NCBI RefSeq assembly: GCF_020532645.1 | Contig: NZ_JAJAUZ010000067.1 | Span: 1 to 38,278 of the forward strand | DNA from: Streptomyces bambusae | GTDB lineage: Bacteria; Actinomycetota; Actinomycetes; Streptomycetales; Streptomycetaceae | Direction: 5' to 3' | Length of the DNA stretch: 38,278 bases | In this document: positions 31,039 to 38,072 of the stretch, piece by piece | Numbering within the stretch: position 1 is the first letter of the stretch | Layout: each line of letters starts with the position of its first letter | Program-made: the position numbers and the translations under genes | Notes under the pieces: generated by a model | The model's database searches: none | What the model saw: the letters and a program-made list of their open reading frames with translations, nothing else | What the model was told of the DNA's origin: nothing

Positions 31039-34026
31039 CTACGCGTCGTAGAAGAGGGCTTCCACCACCCCCCGCGCCCGCCGCGTCGCCCGCCGGTAGT
31101 CGTCCAGCATTTCACCGACCCGCCCCTCGCCATAGCCCAGGTAGCGCCCGACGGCAGCCAGCTCCCGCGCCTCGGAGGGGAAGGTGTCCCCGGCCCGCCC
31201 CCGCACCAGCATGACCGCGTTCCGCACCCGCGTGGCCAGCACCCACGCCTCGTCCAGCGTCTGCGCCTCCTCCGTCGGCAGCAGCCCCGCCGCGTGCGCC
31301 GCGGCCAGCGCCTCCCGCGTCCGCGTGGTCCGCAGCCCCGGCTCCGCCCACCCGTGCCGCATCTGCAGCAGCTGCACGGTCCACTCGACGTCGCTCAGGC
31401 CACCCCGCCCGAGCTTGGTGTGCAGCGTCGGGTCCGCCCCGCGCGGCAGCCGCTCCGACTCCATCCGGGCCTTCAGCCGCCGGATCTCGCGGACCGGCTC
31501 CTCCCCCAGTCCCTCCGCCGGATACCGCAGCGGATCGATCAGCTCGACGAACCGCCGCCCCAGCTCCTCGTCCCCCGCCACGGGCGCGGCCCGCAGCAGC
31601 GCCTGGCTCTCCCAGACCAGTGACCACCGCCGGTAGTAGGCCGCGTACGAGCCCAGCGTCCGCACCAGCGGCCCGCTGCGCCCCTCTGGCCGCAGGTCGG
31701 CGTCGATCAGCAGCGGCGGATCCGCGGTCGGCAGCTGGAGCAGCCGCCGCATCTCCGAGATGACGGCCTGCGCGGCCTTCGCCGCCTCCTGCTCGTCCAC
31801 GCCCTCGCGCGGCTCGTGGACGAAGAGCACGTCCGCGTCCGACCCGTACGACAGCTCCCCGCCGCCGAACCGCCCCATGCCGATCACCGCGAACCGCGTC
31901 GGCAGGGTGTCGCCCCACTGCGCCCGCACCGCGGCCCGGAGCGCTCCGGCCAGGGTGGCCGCGGTCAGGTCGGTGACGGCGGTGCCGACCTGGTCCACGA
32001 GCGCCCCGTGGTCCTCCTCGACCGGCCGGTCCTCGGTCCCGTACGAGGCGATGATGTCGGCCGCGCAGGTCCGGAACAGCTCCCGCCGCCGCACCCCGCG
32101 GGCCGCCGCCACGCCCGCCTCGGCGGTGTAGGCCCGCCCGACCGCGGCCAGCACCTCCTGTTCGAGCGCCTCCCGGCCGCGCGGCCGCAGACCCTCCTGG
32201 TCGCCGAGGAGCGCCACCGCCTCGGGCGCCCGCATCAGCAGGTCGGGGGCGAGCCGCCCGGCGGACAGCACCCGCGCCAGGTTCTCGGCCGCGGCCCCCT
32301 CGTCCCGCAGCAGCCGCAGGTACCACGGCGTCTTGCCGAGCGCGTCGGACACCTTGCGGAAGTTCAGCAGCCCGGCGTCCGGGTCGGCGGAGTCGGCGAA
32401 CCAGCCGAGCAGGACGGGCAGCAGCGTGCGCTGGATCGCCGCCTTGCGGGTGACCCCGGAGGCCAGCGCCTCCAGGTGGCGCAGCGCCGACGCGGGGTCG
32501 GCGTACCCGAGCGCTTCGAGGCGCTGGCCGGCGGCCCGCGGGCTGAGCCGGGTCTCGCCGGGCGCGAGCTGGGCGACGGCGTCCAGCAGCGGCCGGTAGA
32601 ACAGCTTCTCGTGCAGCCGCCGGACCACGGACGCGTGCCGCCGCCAGGCCTTGTTCAGCTCGGCGACCGGCTCGGTGCGCAGCCCCAGGGAGCGGCCGAG
32701 GCGCCGCAGGTCGGCCTCGTCCTCGGGGACGAGGTGGGTGCGGCGCAGCCGGTACAGCTGGATGCTGTGCTCCATCGCCCGCAGGAACCGGTACGCGTCC
32801 CCCAGCTGCGCCGCGTCGGCCCGCCCGACGTAGCCGCCCGCGGCCAGGGCGTGCAGGGCGTCGAGGGTGGTGCCGGAGTGCAGGGTGGCGTCGCTGCGGC
32901 CGTGCACGAGCTGGAGCAACTGGACGGCGAACTCGACGTCGCGCAGGCCGCCGGGGCCGAGCTTGAGCTCGCGGTCGACCTGGGCGGCGGGGATGTTGTC
33001 GACGACCCGGCGGCGCATCTTCTGCACGTCGGCGACGAAGTTCTCGCGTTCCGCGGCCTGCCACACGAGGGGCGTTATGGCGTCGACGTAGGCGGCGCCC
33101 AGCTCCTCGTCGCCGGCGACGGCGCGGGCCTTGAGGAGGGCCTGGAACTCCCAGGTCTTGGCCCAGCGCTGGTAGTAGGCGAGGTGCGAGGAGAGGGTGC
33201 GGACCAGCGGGCCGTTGCGGCCCTCGGGGCGCAGGTTGGCGTCCACCGGCCAGATGGTGCCCTCGACGGTGGTGTCGGAGCAGATCCGCATCAGGTGGGA
33301 GGCGAGCCTGGTGGCGGCCTGCAGGGCCTTGGCCTCGTCGGCTCCGGGGACGGCCTCCGCCACGAAGATCACGTCGACGTCGGAGACGTAGTTCAGCTCG
33401 TGGCCGCCGCACTTGCCCATCGCGATGACGGCCAGCCGGCACTGCGCGGCGTCGCCCGGGTCGGCGCTGCTGGCGATCCGCAGGGCGGCCCGCAGGGTGG
33501 CGGTGGCGAGGTCGGCCAGCTCGGCGGCGGTCTGCGCGACGTCGGTGGTGCCGCAGACGTCGCGGGCGGCGATGGCCAGCAGGCAGCGCCGGTAGGCGAC
33601 GCGCAGGGACACCGGGTCGTGGGCCTCGGCGAGGCCCTGCTCGAACTCGGCGATGCCGGGGTGCAGGTCGGACGACTCGTACGTGACCAGGGCCTGCCAG
33701 TCCTGCGGGTGGCGGGCCAGGTGGTCGGCGAGCGCCTCGGAGGCGCCGAGCACCCCGAGCAGCCGGTCGCGCAGCGGCTTGGCGGCGGCCAGGGTGGACA
33801 GCAGCGCGGTCCGGCCCTCGTCGTCCTGCGTCTCGGCCAGCCGTACCAGCCCGCGCAGCGCGAGGTCCGGATCGGCGGTGGCACCGAGCGCGTCGAGGAA
33901 CACCGGGTCGCTCCGCACGGCGGCCAGCTCCGGCAGATCCAGCAGCCGTCCCGCCGCGGACGGGTCGGTGAACCCGTGCCGCAGCAGCCGGATGAACGTA
34001 CTGCTCCTGCGCCCCGGAACCGTCAT
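31039..34026 (-). CDS. glnE: Glutamine synthetase adenylyltransferase/deadenylylase GlnE
   Basis: A 995-aa bifunctional enzyme that adds AMP to, and removes it from, type I glutamine synthetase, setting its activity by nitrogen status. It contains two nucleotidyltransferase domains: the N-terminal one (deadenylylase half) with YVSDVDVIFV at ~216, and the C-terminal one (adenylylase half) with YGSDADVLFV at ~728; both are followed by DA(N/D)LRPEGR(N/S)GPLVRTL. Each half ends in a helical domain carrying GRGGLSDVEW or GPGGLRDVEF. The ATG at 34026 follows GGGAGG by 7 nt; an open frame upstream to 34431 is not coding-like. Length matches actinobacterial GlnE. Confidence 0.97.
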   Translation of the reverse strand: MTVPGRRSSTFIRLLRHGFTDPSAAGRLLDLPELAAVRSDPVFLDALGATADPDLALRGLVRLAETQDDEGRTALLSTLAAAKPLRDRLLGVLGASEALADHLARHPQDWQALVTYESSDLHPGIAEFEQGLAEAHDPVSLRVAYRRCLLAIAARDVCGTTDVAQTAAELADLATATLRAALRIASSADPGDAAQCRLAVIAMGKCGGHELNYVSDVDVIFVAEAVPGADEAKALQAATRLASHLMRICSDTTVEGTIWPVDANLRPEGRNGPLVRTLSSHLAYYQRWAKTWEFQALLKARAVAGDEELGAAYVDAITPLVWQAAERENFVADVQKMRRRVVDNIPAAQVDRELKLGPGGLRDVEFAVQLLQLVHGRSDATLHSGTTLDALHALAAGGYVGRADAAQLGDAYRFLRAMEHSIQLYRLRRTHLVPEDEADLRRLGRSLGLRTEPVAELNKAWRRHASVVRRLHEKLFYRPLLDAVAQLAPGETRLSPRAAGQRLEALGYADPASALRHLEALASGVTRKAAIQRTLLPVLLGWFADSADPDAGLLNFRKVSDALGKTPWYLRLLRDEGAAAENLARVLSAGRLAPDLLMRAPEAVALLGDQEGLRPRGREALEQEVLAAVGRAYTAEAGVAAARGVRRRELFRTCAADIIASYGTEDRPVEEDHGALVDQVGTAVTDLTAATLAGALRAAVRAQWGDTLPTRFAVIGMGRFGGGELSYGSDADVLFVHEPREGVDEQEAAKAAQAVISEMRRLLQLPTADPPLLIDADLRPEGRSGPLVRTLGSYAAYYRRWSLVWESQALLRAAPVAGDEELGRRFVELIDPLRYPAEGLGEEPVREIRRLKARMESERLPRGADPTLHTKLGRGGLSDVEWTVQLLQMRHGWAEPGLRTTRTREALAAAHAAGLLPTEEAQTLDEAWVLATRVRNAVMLVRGRAGDTFPSEARELAAVGRYLGYGEGRVGEMLDDYRRATRRARGVVEALFYDA

Positions 34027-34119
34027 CCCGCCGCCTCCCGTTCCGTGCACCACGCAACCACCGCACCCGACTCCGGCCTCCGAGCCTATCCGGTGCCCGC
34101 CCGGCCGCCCGGAAACGGC

Positions 34120-34150
34120 CCGGGCCGGCGGCCTGTGACCGCCGGCCCGG
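34120..34150 (-). terminator. Terminator after the truncated glutamine-synthetase-like gene
   Basis: A perfect 12-bp inverted repeat (34120-34131 and 34139-34150) with a 7-nt loop begins 15 bp past the stop codon at 34166. It is placed as the terminator of the gene whose 3' end alone remains, and it separates that gene from glnE. Confidence 0.75.
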
Positions 34151-34165
34151 TTGCCGTCCGCCGCC

Positions 34166-34258
34166 CTACAGGACCGGCAGGTTCTTCCGCAGTTCGAAGG
34201 CGGTGACCTCGGAGCGGTACTCCTCCCACTCCTGCTTCTTGTTGCGGAGGAACTGAGC
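34166..34258 (-). pseudogene. 3'-end fragment of a glutamine synthetase gene (probably glnA2)
   Basis: Read on the minus strand, the last ~29 codons before the TAG at 34166-34168 give a C-terminus containing FLRNKKQEWEEYRSEV and TAFELRKNLPVL. This has the pattern of the C-terminal tail of type I glutamine-synthetase-like proteins of the GlnA2 class encoded near glnE in Streptomyces. Upstream of about 34,255 the frame continues into GC-rich sequence (PKGGAA) with no family resemblance and no start. The gene is therefore either broken, or this is a duplicated 3' end left by site-specific integration, with the full gene beyond the window. The normal terminator is retained. Confidence 0.7.
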
Positions 34259-34316
34259 CGCCCCCCTTGGGGACCTGGGAGAACGGCGCCGGCCCAGCCC
34301 GCACAGACATGGCACC

Positions 34317-34336
34317 GGTCGTCATTGGTCGTCGTT
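34317..34336. repeat. 10-bp tandem direct repeat near the island boundary
   Basis: GGTCGTCATT at 34317-34326 is followed directly by GGTCGTCGTT at 34327-34336. Short direct repeats beside an attachment core are typical arm-type sites for tyrosine integrases, but this one could be chance. The 34259-34409 gap holds nothing else recognisable. Confidence 0.35.
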
Positions 34337-34409
34337 GGCCACCCTGGGCCGCCTTCCGACGGCCCACACACGGCCCGGCGCGGAGCCCGGCACCTTGGTG
34401 GCGTCGTCT

Positions 34410-35054
34410 CTATGCCGCCCTGCCGTTCCAATCGTCCAGATGATCACGAGCGATGTCGAGAAATCTGGCCAGAGAGTCGGCCGCAAACGCCAAAGCCGTC
34501 TGCACCTCAGCATGCCGGATGATCGGCCTGTCACTCATGATCGTGATTGGCATGTCCGGGTTGTCGACAGGCATGAGGCTGCTTGCCGTGAGGTTCATGT
34601 ACTCACCGAGGGAAGTAACCACGTCCCTGCACCTGGCCAGAACGCCGTCCGCTGCCTCCGCCACGACTCTGGGGCCAGCGATTCGCACACGAACGGCCGC
34701 ATCACCCATCGTCTCGACCAAGGCCAGCAGATCCGCTTGCGTCGGCAACGGACCTCGATCATCGGATCCAAATTCGAGGTTGTAAACCCGAACAGCATTC
34801 GACATGTCCTGGGCTCCGCTGATCACCCCACGCACCGCCGTTGCGAAGCCAGTACAGGCATCCAGCCTCGTCTCACGGACCGCCTTACCGTATGCGTCAG
34901 CACCGGTTTGCGCTGCGGCCCCGATTGCGCCTTGCCTGGCGAACCTGGCCGCCAGCAATGTTCCGACGGCACCAGCGGCAGCACCTACGACCGCCGCCGC
35001 TGCCGCGATCACCACGGCGCCCGTGCTCTCGATGGCCAAGTACGAGTAGGACAT
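34410..35054 (-). CDS. Membrane-anchored protein of unknown function (214 aa)
   Basis: I do not recognise the family. The N-terminal ~40 residues hold one strong hydrophobic Ala/Val/Gly-rich helix (about 12-36), probably a signal anchor. The remaining ~170 residues are largely helical and soluble, with two Cys (DACTGF, ARCRDV). The pattern resembles small one-helix proteins carrying a four-helix-type domain. G+C is clearly below that of the chromosomal genes. The ATG at 35054 is the first start. It is divergent from the 187-aa membrane-anchored gene at 35303, and the two may belong together. Real-gene status rests on the intact frame and island codon use. Confidence 0.65.
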   Translation of the reverse strand: MSYSYLAIESTGAVVIAAAAAVVGAAAGAVGTLLAARFARQGAIGAAAQTGADAYGKAVRETRLDACTGFATAVRGVISGAQDMSNAVRVYNLEFGSDDRGPLPTQADLLALVETMGDAAVRVRIAGPRVVAEAADGVLARCRDVVTSLGEYMNLTASSLMPVDNPDMPITIMSDRPIIRHAEVQTALAFAADSLARFLDIARDHLDDWNGRAA

Positions 35055-35302
35055 GCACTACATGGTCTGCGACGCTGCATGTGAAGTTCAGGGGAATGGT
35101 GCAACTCCAGCGCATCTGGCCGGCGCGGCCTCTCGGACGGTTCGCGAGACCTGGAGCGGAAGCAACGTTCCGCCCCAGCCCCGTTGGGCCTTGCCATCGC
35201 CCAGATGGGAAGTGGCTTGGGTGACCGCTTCCGAGCCGTCCGCCCTCCAGCGGGTGGTGCTACACCCTGTTGCCAGAGTGGTTACAGGCGTAGTTTCGAG
35301 CC
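35055..35302. other. Divergent intergenic region between two island genes
   Basis: 248 bp with no supported gene. It must hold promoters for both flanking genes. For the rightward gene, TTGCCA (35270-35275) and TAGTTT (35291-35296) are weak -35/-10 matches with a short 15-bp spacer; the -10 ends 6 nt before the ATG, suggesting a leaderless transcript. No inverted repeat of note was seen. Confidence 0.3.
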
Positions 35303-35866
35303 ATGATGAATCAGGCCATCGAGATGGGCGACGCAGCAACCTGGGGCGCCACCCTCACGGCGAGCGCCGCCTTGTTGCTCAGCCTCTGGCAATTTTGGGC
35401 CCAGAAGATGGAGCAAGCGCGGAGAGACGAGGTGGATAGCCAAGCGGCTGCGGTAGCGAACCGGCAGGCTGAAGCAGCAGAGCGGCGCGCCCTCGCCGTT
35501 GAGCAAAGCCTCCAGCAGCTCTTGGCGAGTTTGGCTTCTGCTCGTGACCCACTTGAGCAGGATGAGCTGGAAACGGCTGAACGAGCAGCATCGTCCGCCG
35601 AAGCAGTCAGTTGGCGCCTCGCTCGAAGCAAGAACACCTTCGTCTTGCGCAACGAAGGCAACGTAACAGCGACCGGGGTCCGTGTCGGCCTAGGCGACCA
35701 CCCGGCCGGCCTGACTCGCCGGGTTCCTGAGGATGCCGTTGTTCGCCCTAATGAATCCGTTGAATTCCTGGTAATTGGCGCGTGGGGCCAGCCCGTTCCA
35801 CGCGAATTCCAGATCTACCGGGACGGCCAGGAGGAGCCAGAAATCCTCGCAGTTCCCTCAACATAG
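35303..35866 (+). CDS. Single-TM coiled-coil protein with C-terminal beta domain, unknown function
   Basis: A 187-aa protein of unknown family. Residues ~10-32 form a TM helix (TWGATLTASAALLLSLWQFW). Next comes a long charged helix, likely coiled coil (~34-105, rich in Ala, Glu, Gln, Arg), then a compact beta domain (~108-187) starting FVLRNEGNVTATGVRVGLG, which resembles the immunoglobulin-like FxLxNxGxxxAxxV fold, and ending REFQIYRDGQEEP. This suggests a cytoplasmic or cell-surface stalk carrying a small beta-sandwich. ATG 35303 and 35306 are both possible. It converges on the PP2C gene across 38 bp. Low G+C relative to the chromosome. Confidence 0.7.
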   Translation: MMNQAIEMGDAATWGATLTASAALLLSLWQFWAQKMEQARRDEVDSQAAAVANRQAEAAERRALAVEQSLQQLLASLASARDPLEQDELETAERAASSAEAVSWRLARSKNTFVLRNEGNVTATGVRVGLGDHPAGLTRRVPEDAVVRPNESVEFLVIGAWGQPVPREFQIYRDGQEEPEILAVPST

Positions 35867-35904
35867 CCGCGGTTCCATGCATTGCCTAACTCCGCAACGG
35901 AACA

Positions 35905-36747
35905 TCAATTACACGCAGATTCGCCAATTGCGCTGCCTGCTTCACGCTGGCAGAACGCGACTGCTGCGTCGTCTCCGGCCTTGTAGCGTGGCCACCGCTT
36001 CCCGTAAGGGTCAGTCGACTCCACCTCCCTGACCGTGCGAATCAGCGACGCGGGGCCGTCCGTGCGCAGTTGCTTCAGCAGGGCTGCCCACGTGGCCATC
36101 TGGTACTCCGTGACGAGCCGCGAAACGCCATCAGACATGACGGCCGCCGACCGCACCTCCCTCGCATCCACTGTTCCGGCCAAGGCATGGAACGCCGCGT
36201 CCGGCGCAGAGGCCGCGACCCAGTAGCCCTGCGGTGTGTTCCGGATTTCGCGCTGGGCCGCTACAAGCCTGGCCACACTCGCTCGATGCTCCGGCGTCCC
36301 TGTCTGGAAGCGCTCCGTCTCGGCGCGGAGATCTTGACAGACGTCGTCTACACGCAAATCCGTCAGCACCCTGATGCCGGTGTCCCCTTCCAAGACCACG
36401 GGCGAATCCGCAAGAACGAGGTGATCAAAGTGGCCGGGCCGCTCACGAAGAATGGCCACCGTTGCGGACGGGGTTCCAGGGTTCTTCAAGTCACACTCGG
36501 GATGGAGTTTCGACACGCGGTCAAGCGCATCGGCTAGCCCATCGGTCAGCAACCGATCATGCTCCGCCAGCGCTGCGACAAGGTGGCCGCCCAATTGGGC
36601 GACGTACCAGGGGACACCGTGTCGACAGCCTGTATCGAGGCCAGCCGTGCTGAGCCCGTCGAGCACGATGGCGAGTGTTGAGGTACCAGCCACCCAGTCC
36701 TCGTTGGGGGCGGCACCGCCGGGTTCGGTCGCAACACTGACGTACAC
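35905..36747 (-). CDS. PP2C-like serine/threonine phosphatase domain protein
   Basis: A 280-aa protein with the acidic metal-binding positions of the PP2C fold: NEDW (~15-18), AIVLDGLS with Asp ~30, MSDGVSRL with Asp ~204, and GDDAAVAF with Asp ~259-260. These match the four conserved acidic sites of Mn/Mg-dependent PPM phosphatases, so activity is plausible. No regulatory or membrane domain is attached. The GTG at 36747 is chosen because it lies 1 bp after the stop of the upstream HTH gene and GAGG sits 7 nt before it; the open frame extending further upstream overlaps that gene. The two are almost certainly one operon. Partner and substrate are unknown. Confidence 0.8.
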   Translation of the reverse strand: MYVSVATEPGGAAPNEDWVAGTSTLAIVLDGLSTAGLDTGCRHGVPWYVAQLGGHLVAALAEHDRLLTDGLADALDRVSKLHPECDLKNPGTPSATVAILRERPGHFDHLVLADSPVVLEGDTGIRVLTDLRVDDVCQDLRAETERFQTGTPEHRASVARLVAAQREIRNTPQGYWVAASAPDAAFHALAGTVDAREVRSAAVMSDGVSRLVTEYQMATWAALLKQLRTDGPASLIRTVREVESTDPYGKRWPRYKAGDDAAVAFCQREAGSAIGESACN

Positions 36748-36748
36748 G

Positions 36749-37591
36749 TCATGCCTCGTGTCGGTAGATCGGAGTAACGCGCTTGCTCTCGATGACCTCA
36801 AGCGTCTTGGGGTCGTACCGGCAGGAGATCAACGTCGAAAACCGGCGGGTGCGGACGTCTCGGTAAAGATCCGCAAGGTTGTTTTCGAGGTAGTGCACGA
36901 CCCCGTTCGCGCCGATCGCGTGGATGCCCGCGGCGTAGATGAACGTTCCCTTGCCGTCCAGCCGCGGAAGGCGCGCCAGGTATCCGACGTCGGCCGCTGA
37001 TCCGTCCTCGTCCATCGGGGACCGGTAGACCTCCTGCGTCTTCAGGTCTACCAGGTGCCACGCGTGGTCCTTCTGGAACCGCAGGTTGTCATCGCCTTCA
37101 AGCACCTGGGCGATGATCGGGGACAGCCGCGGCCCACACACCACGACGTGGTTGTCCCGGTTGAGGTTCACGATCCCCGTAGGCGGGATGACCTCGTACT
37201 GCGAATCCAGCTTCAGCGCGCCCATCAACTTCCTGAGGTGGTCGAAGTTGGCGAGGTCTTCGCGTGCGATGACCTCCCCCATCTCCTCCGGAGACTTTCC
37301 TGCTTCGTACTTGCCGCCGAGCGACACGGTCACGAGGTCCGTGCCGAAGAAGGCGCGCTCAGGCGGCGGACCCTGGCTGGCCAACTGGCCGACCCGCCCG
37401 CGGCTGACTCCGAGGTGAGCGGCGATCTCGGACTGAGACATGCCGCCGGCCGCTGCCTCCTCGATCGCCTCGCGCCGGATGCGGGCTAGTTCGGTGACTC
37501 GGCCCGAGTAGTCCGCCATCAACGTGCTCGCCGCCTTGGCGCGCTCCACGGGGACCGCAACCTGGGCCACTTGCTGCATCTCTTCGTGCAC
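36749..37591 (-). CDS. Sigma-region-4-like HTH protein with unknown Rossmann-like C-terminal domain
   Basis: A 280-aa protein. Residues ~32-70 form a helix-turn-helix of the sigma-70 region 4 type: LARIRREAIEEAAAGG, then MSQSEIAAHLGVSRGRVGQL. The C-terminal ~200 residues contain alternating strands and helices, with NHVVVCGPRLSPIIAQVL (~130-148) and FIYAAGIHAIGANGVVHYL (~212-230). These look like nucleotide- or ligand-binding Rossmann-type loops, but I cannot name the family. The GTG at 37591 has GGAGG 6 nt upstream; a TTG at 37597 is the alternative. It is the first gene of the operon with the PP2C gene, behind a 14-bp inverted repeat, suggesting it regulates itself. Confidence 0.8.
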   Translation of the reverse strand: MHEEMQQVAQVAVPVERAKAASTLMADYSGRVTELARIRREAIEEAAAGGMSQSEIAAHLGVSRGRVGQLASQGPPPERAFFGTDLVTVSLGGKYEAGKSPEEMGEVIAREDLANFDHLRKLMGALKLDSQYEVIPPTGIVNLNRDNHVVVCGPRLSPIIAQVLEGDDNLRFQKDHAWHLVDLKTQEVYRSPMDEDGSAADVGYLARLPRLDGKGTFIYAAGIHAIGANGVVHYLENNLADLYRDVRTRRFSTLISCRYDPKTLEVIESKRVTPIYRHEA

Positions 37592-37604
37592 CCTCAACCT
37601 CCGC

Positions 37605-37701
37605 GCTTAGGGGGTCTAGCAACCATATCGCGAGGGGGGCTTGACGGCTACGCCGGGACTGCCTACCTTGGCTATCAGGTCAGCGCATAGACCCCCTAAG
37701 C
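37605..37701. promoter_or_regulatory. Perfect 14-bp inverted repeat flanking the HTH/PP2C promoter region
   Basis: GCTTAGGGGGTCTA at 37605-37618 is repeated in inverted orientation at 37688-37701 (TAGACCCCCTAAGC), with 69 bp between. The left copy begins 14 bp upstream of the GTG of the HTH gene. A partial third copy (GGGCTAAGC) lies at about 37728-37736. Two inverted copies bracketing a promoter fit an autoregulator bound at both, possibly with DNA looping. The arms are too far apart for a simple terminator. Confidence 0.6.
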
Positions 37702-38072
37702 AGCGAATGCTTGGGAGGGCTAAGCGGCTCCTGACCTGCACAAACCTGCTCCGACTGTGTCCCCGTGCCCTCGCGTACGGGAGCCCTTGGGTTTCCACGG
37801 CCAGTCGGGAGCGCCTGTCTCTTGAGAACTGAACAGTTGTGGTCACCGCCTCCTTTAGCTGAAAAGGCGGTCGGCGCGGCTCAGGTCCGCGCACTCACCC
37901 TTCCGCCGCCCCTGCCGGGGGTTGCGGCCGGTTGCCTCCTCTGCCCGTCCGGTGCCTTCGGCGCTGCACGGGCGGGGTCGAGGGGAGCCGGGTGGTTCCA
38001 ACGGCGTGAGGCCCCGGAGCGGCAACTCCGGGACCTCGTTCGGGCCGTTCCTCTGAGAAGGGAGCACGACCC
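37702..38072. other. Intergenic region with hairpin leader before the DUF6284-like gene
   Basis: 371 bp with no supported gene. A 12-bp imperfect hairpin (GAGGCCCCGGAG at 38008-38019 and CTCCGGGACCTC at 38025-38036, one mismatched pair, 5-nt loop) sits 36 bp before the next start codon, and could be a terminator of an incoming transcript or an attenuator. AGAAGGGAG at 38056-38064 is a strong ribosome site. Confidence 0.4.

Noticed and set aside
34100..34410. A tRNA gene as integration target
   Set aside because: I looked for a tRNA cloverleaf at the island edge and saw none; the chromosome side reads as a glutamine-synthetase C-terminus.
34027..34431. Upstream extension of GlnE to 1130 residues
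   Set aside because: The extra sequence crosses a terminator hairpin and the glutamine-synthetase remnant in another frame, has no family match, and a good ribosome site precedes the ATG at 34026.
36749..36801. Longer PP2C reading frame starting upstream at 36801
   Set aside because: It would overlap the end of the HTH gene by about 50 bp; the GTG at 36747, 1 bp after that stop and with a GAGG site, is the simpler start.
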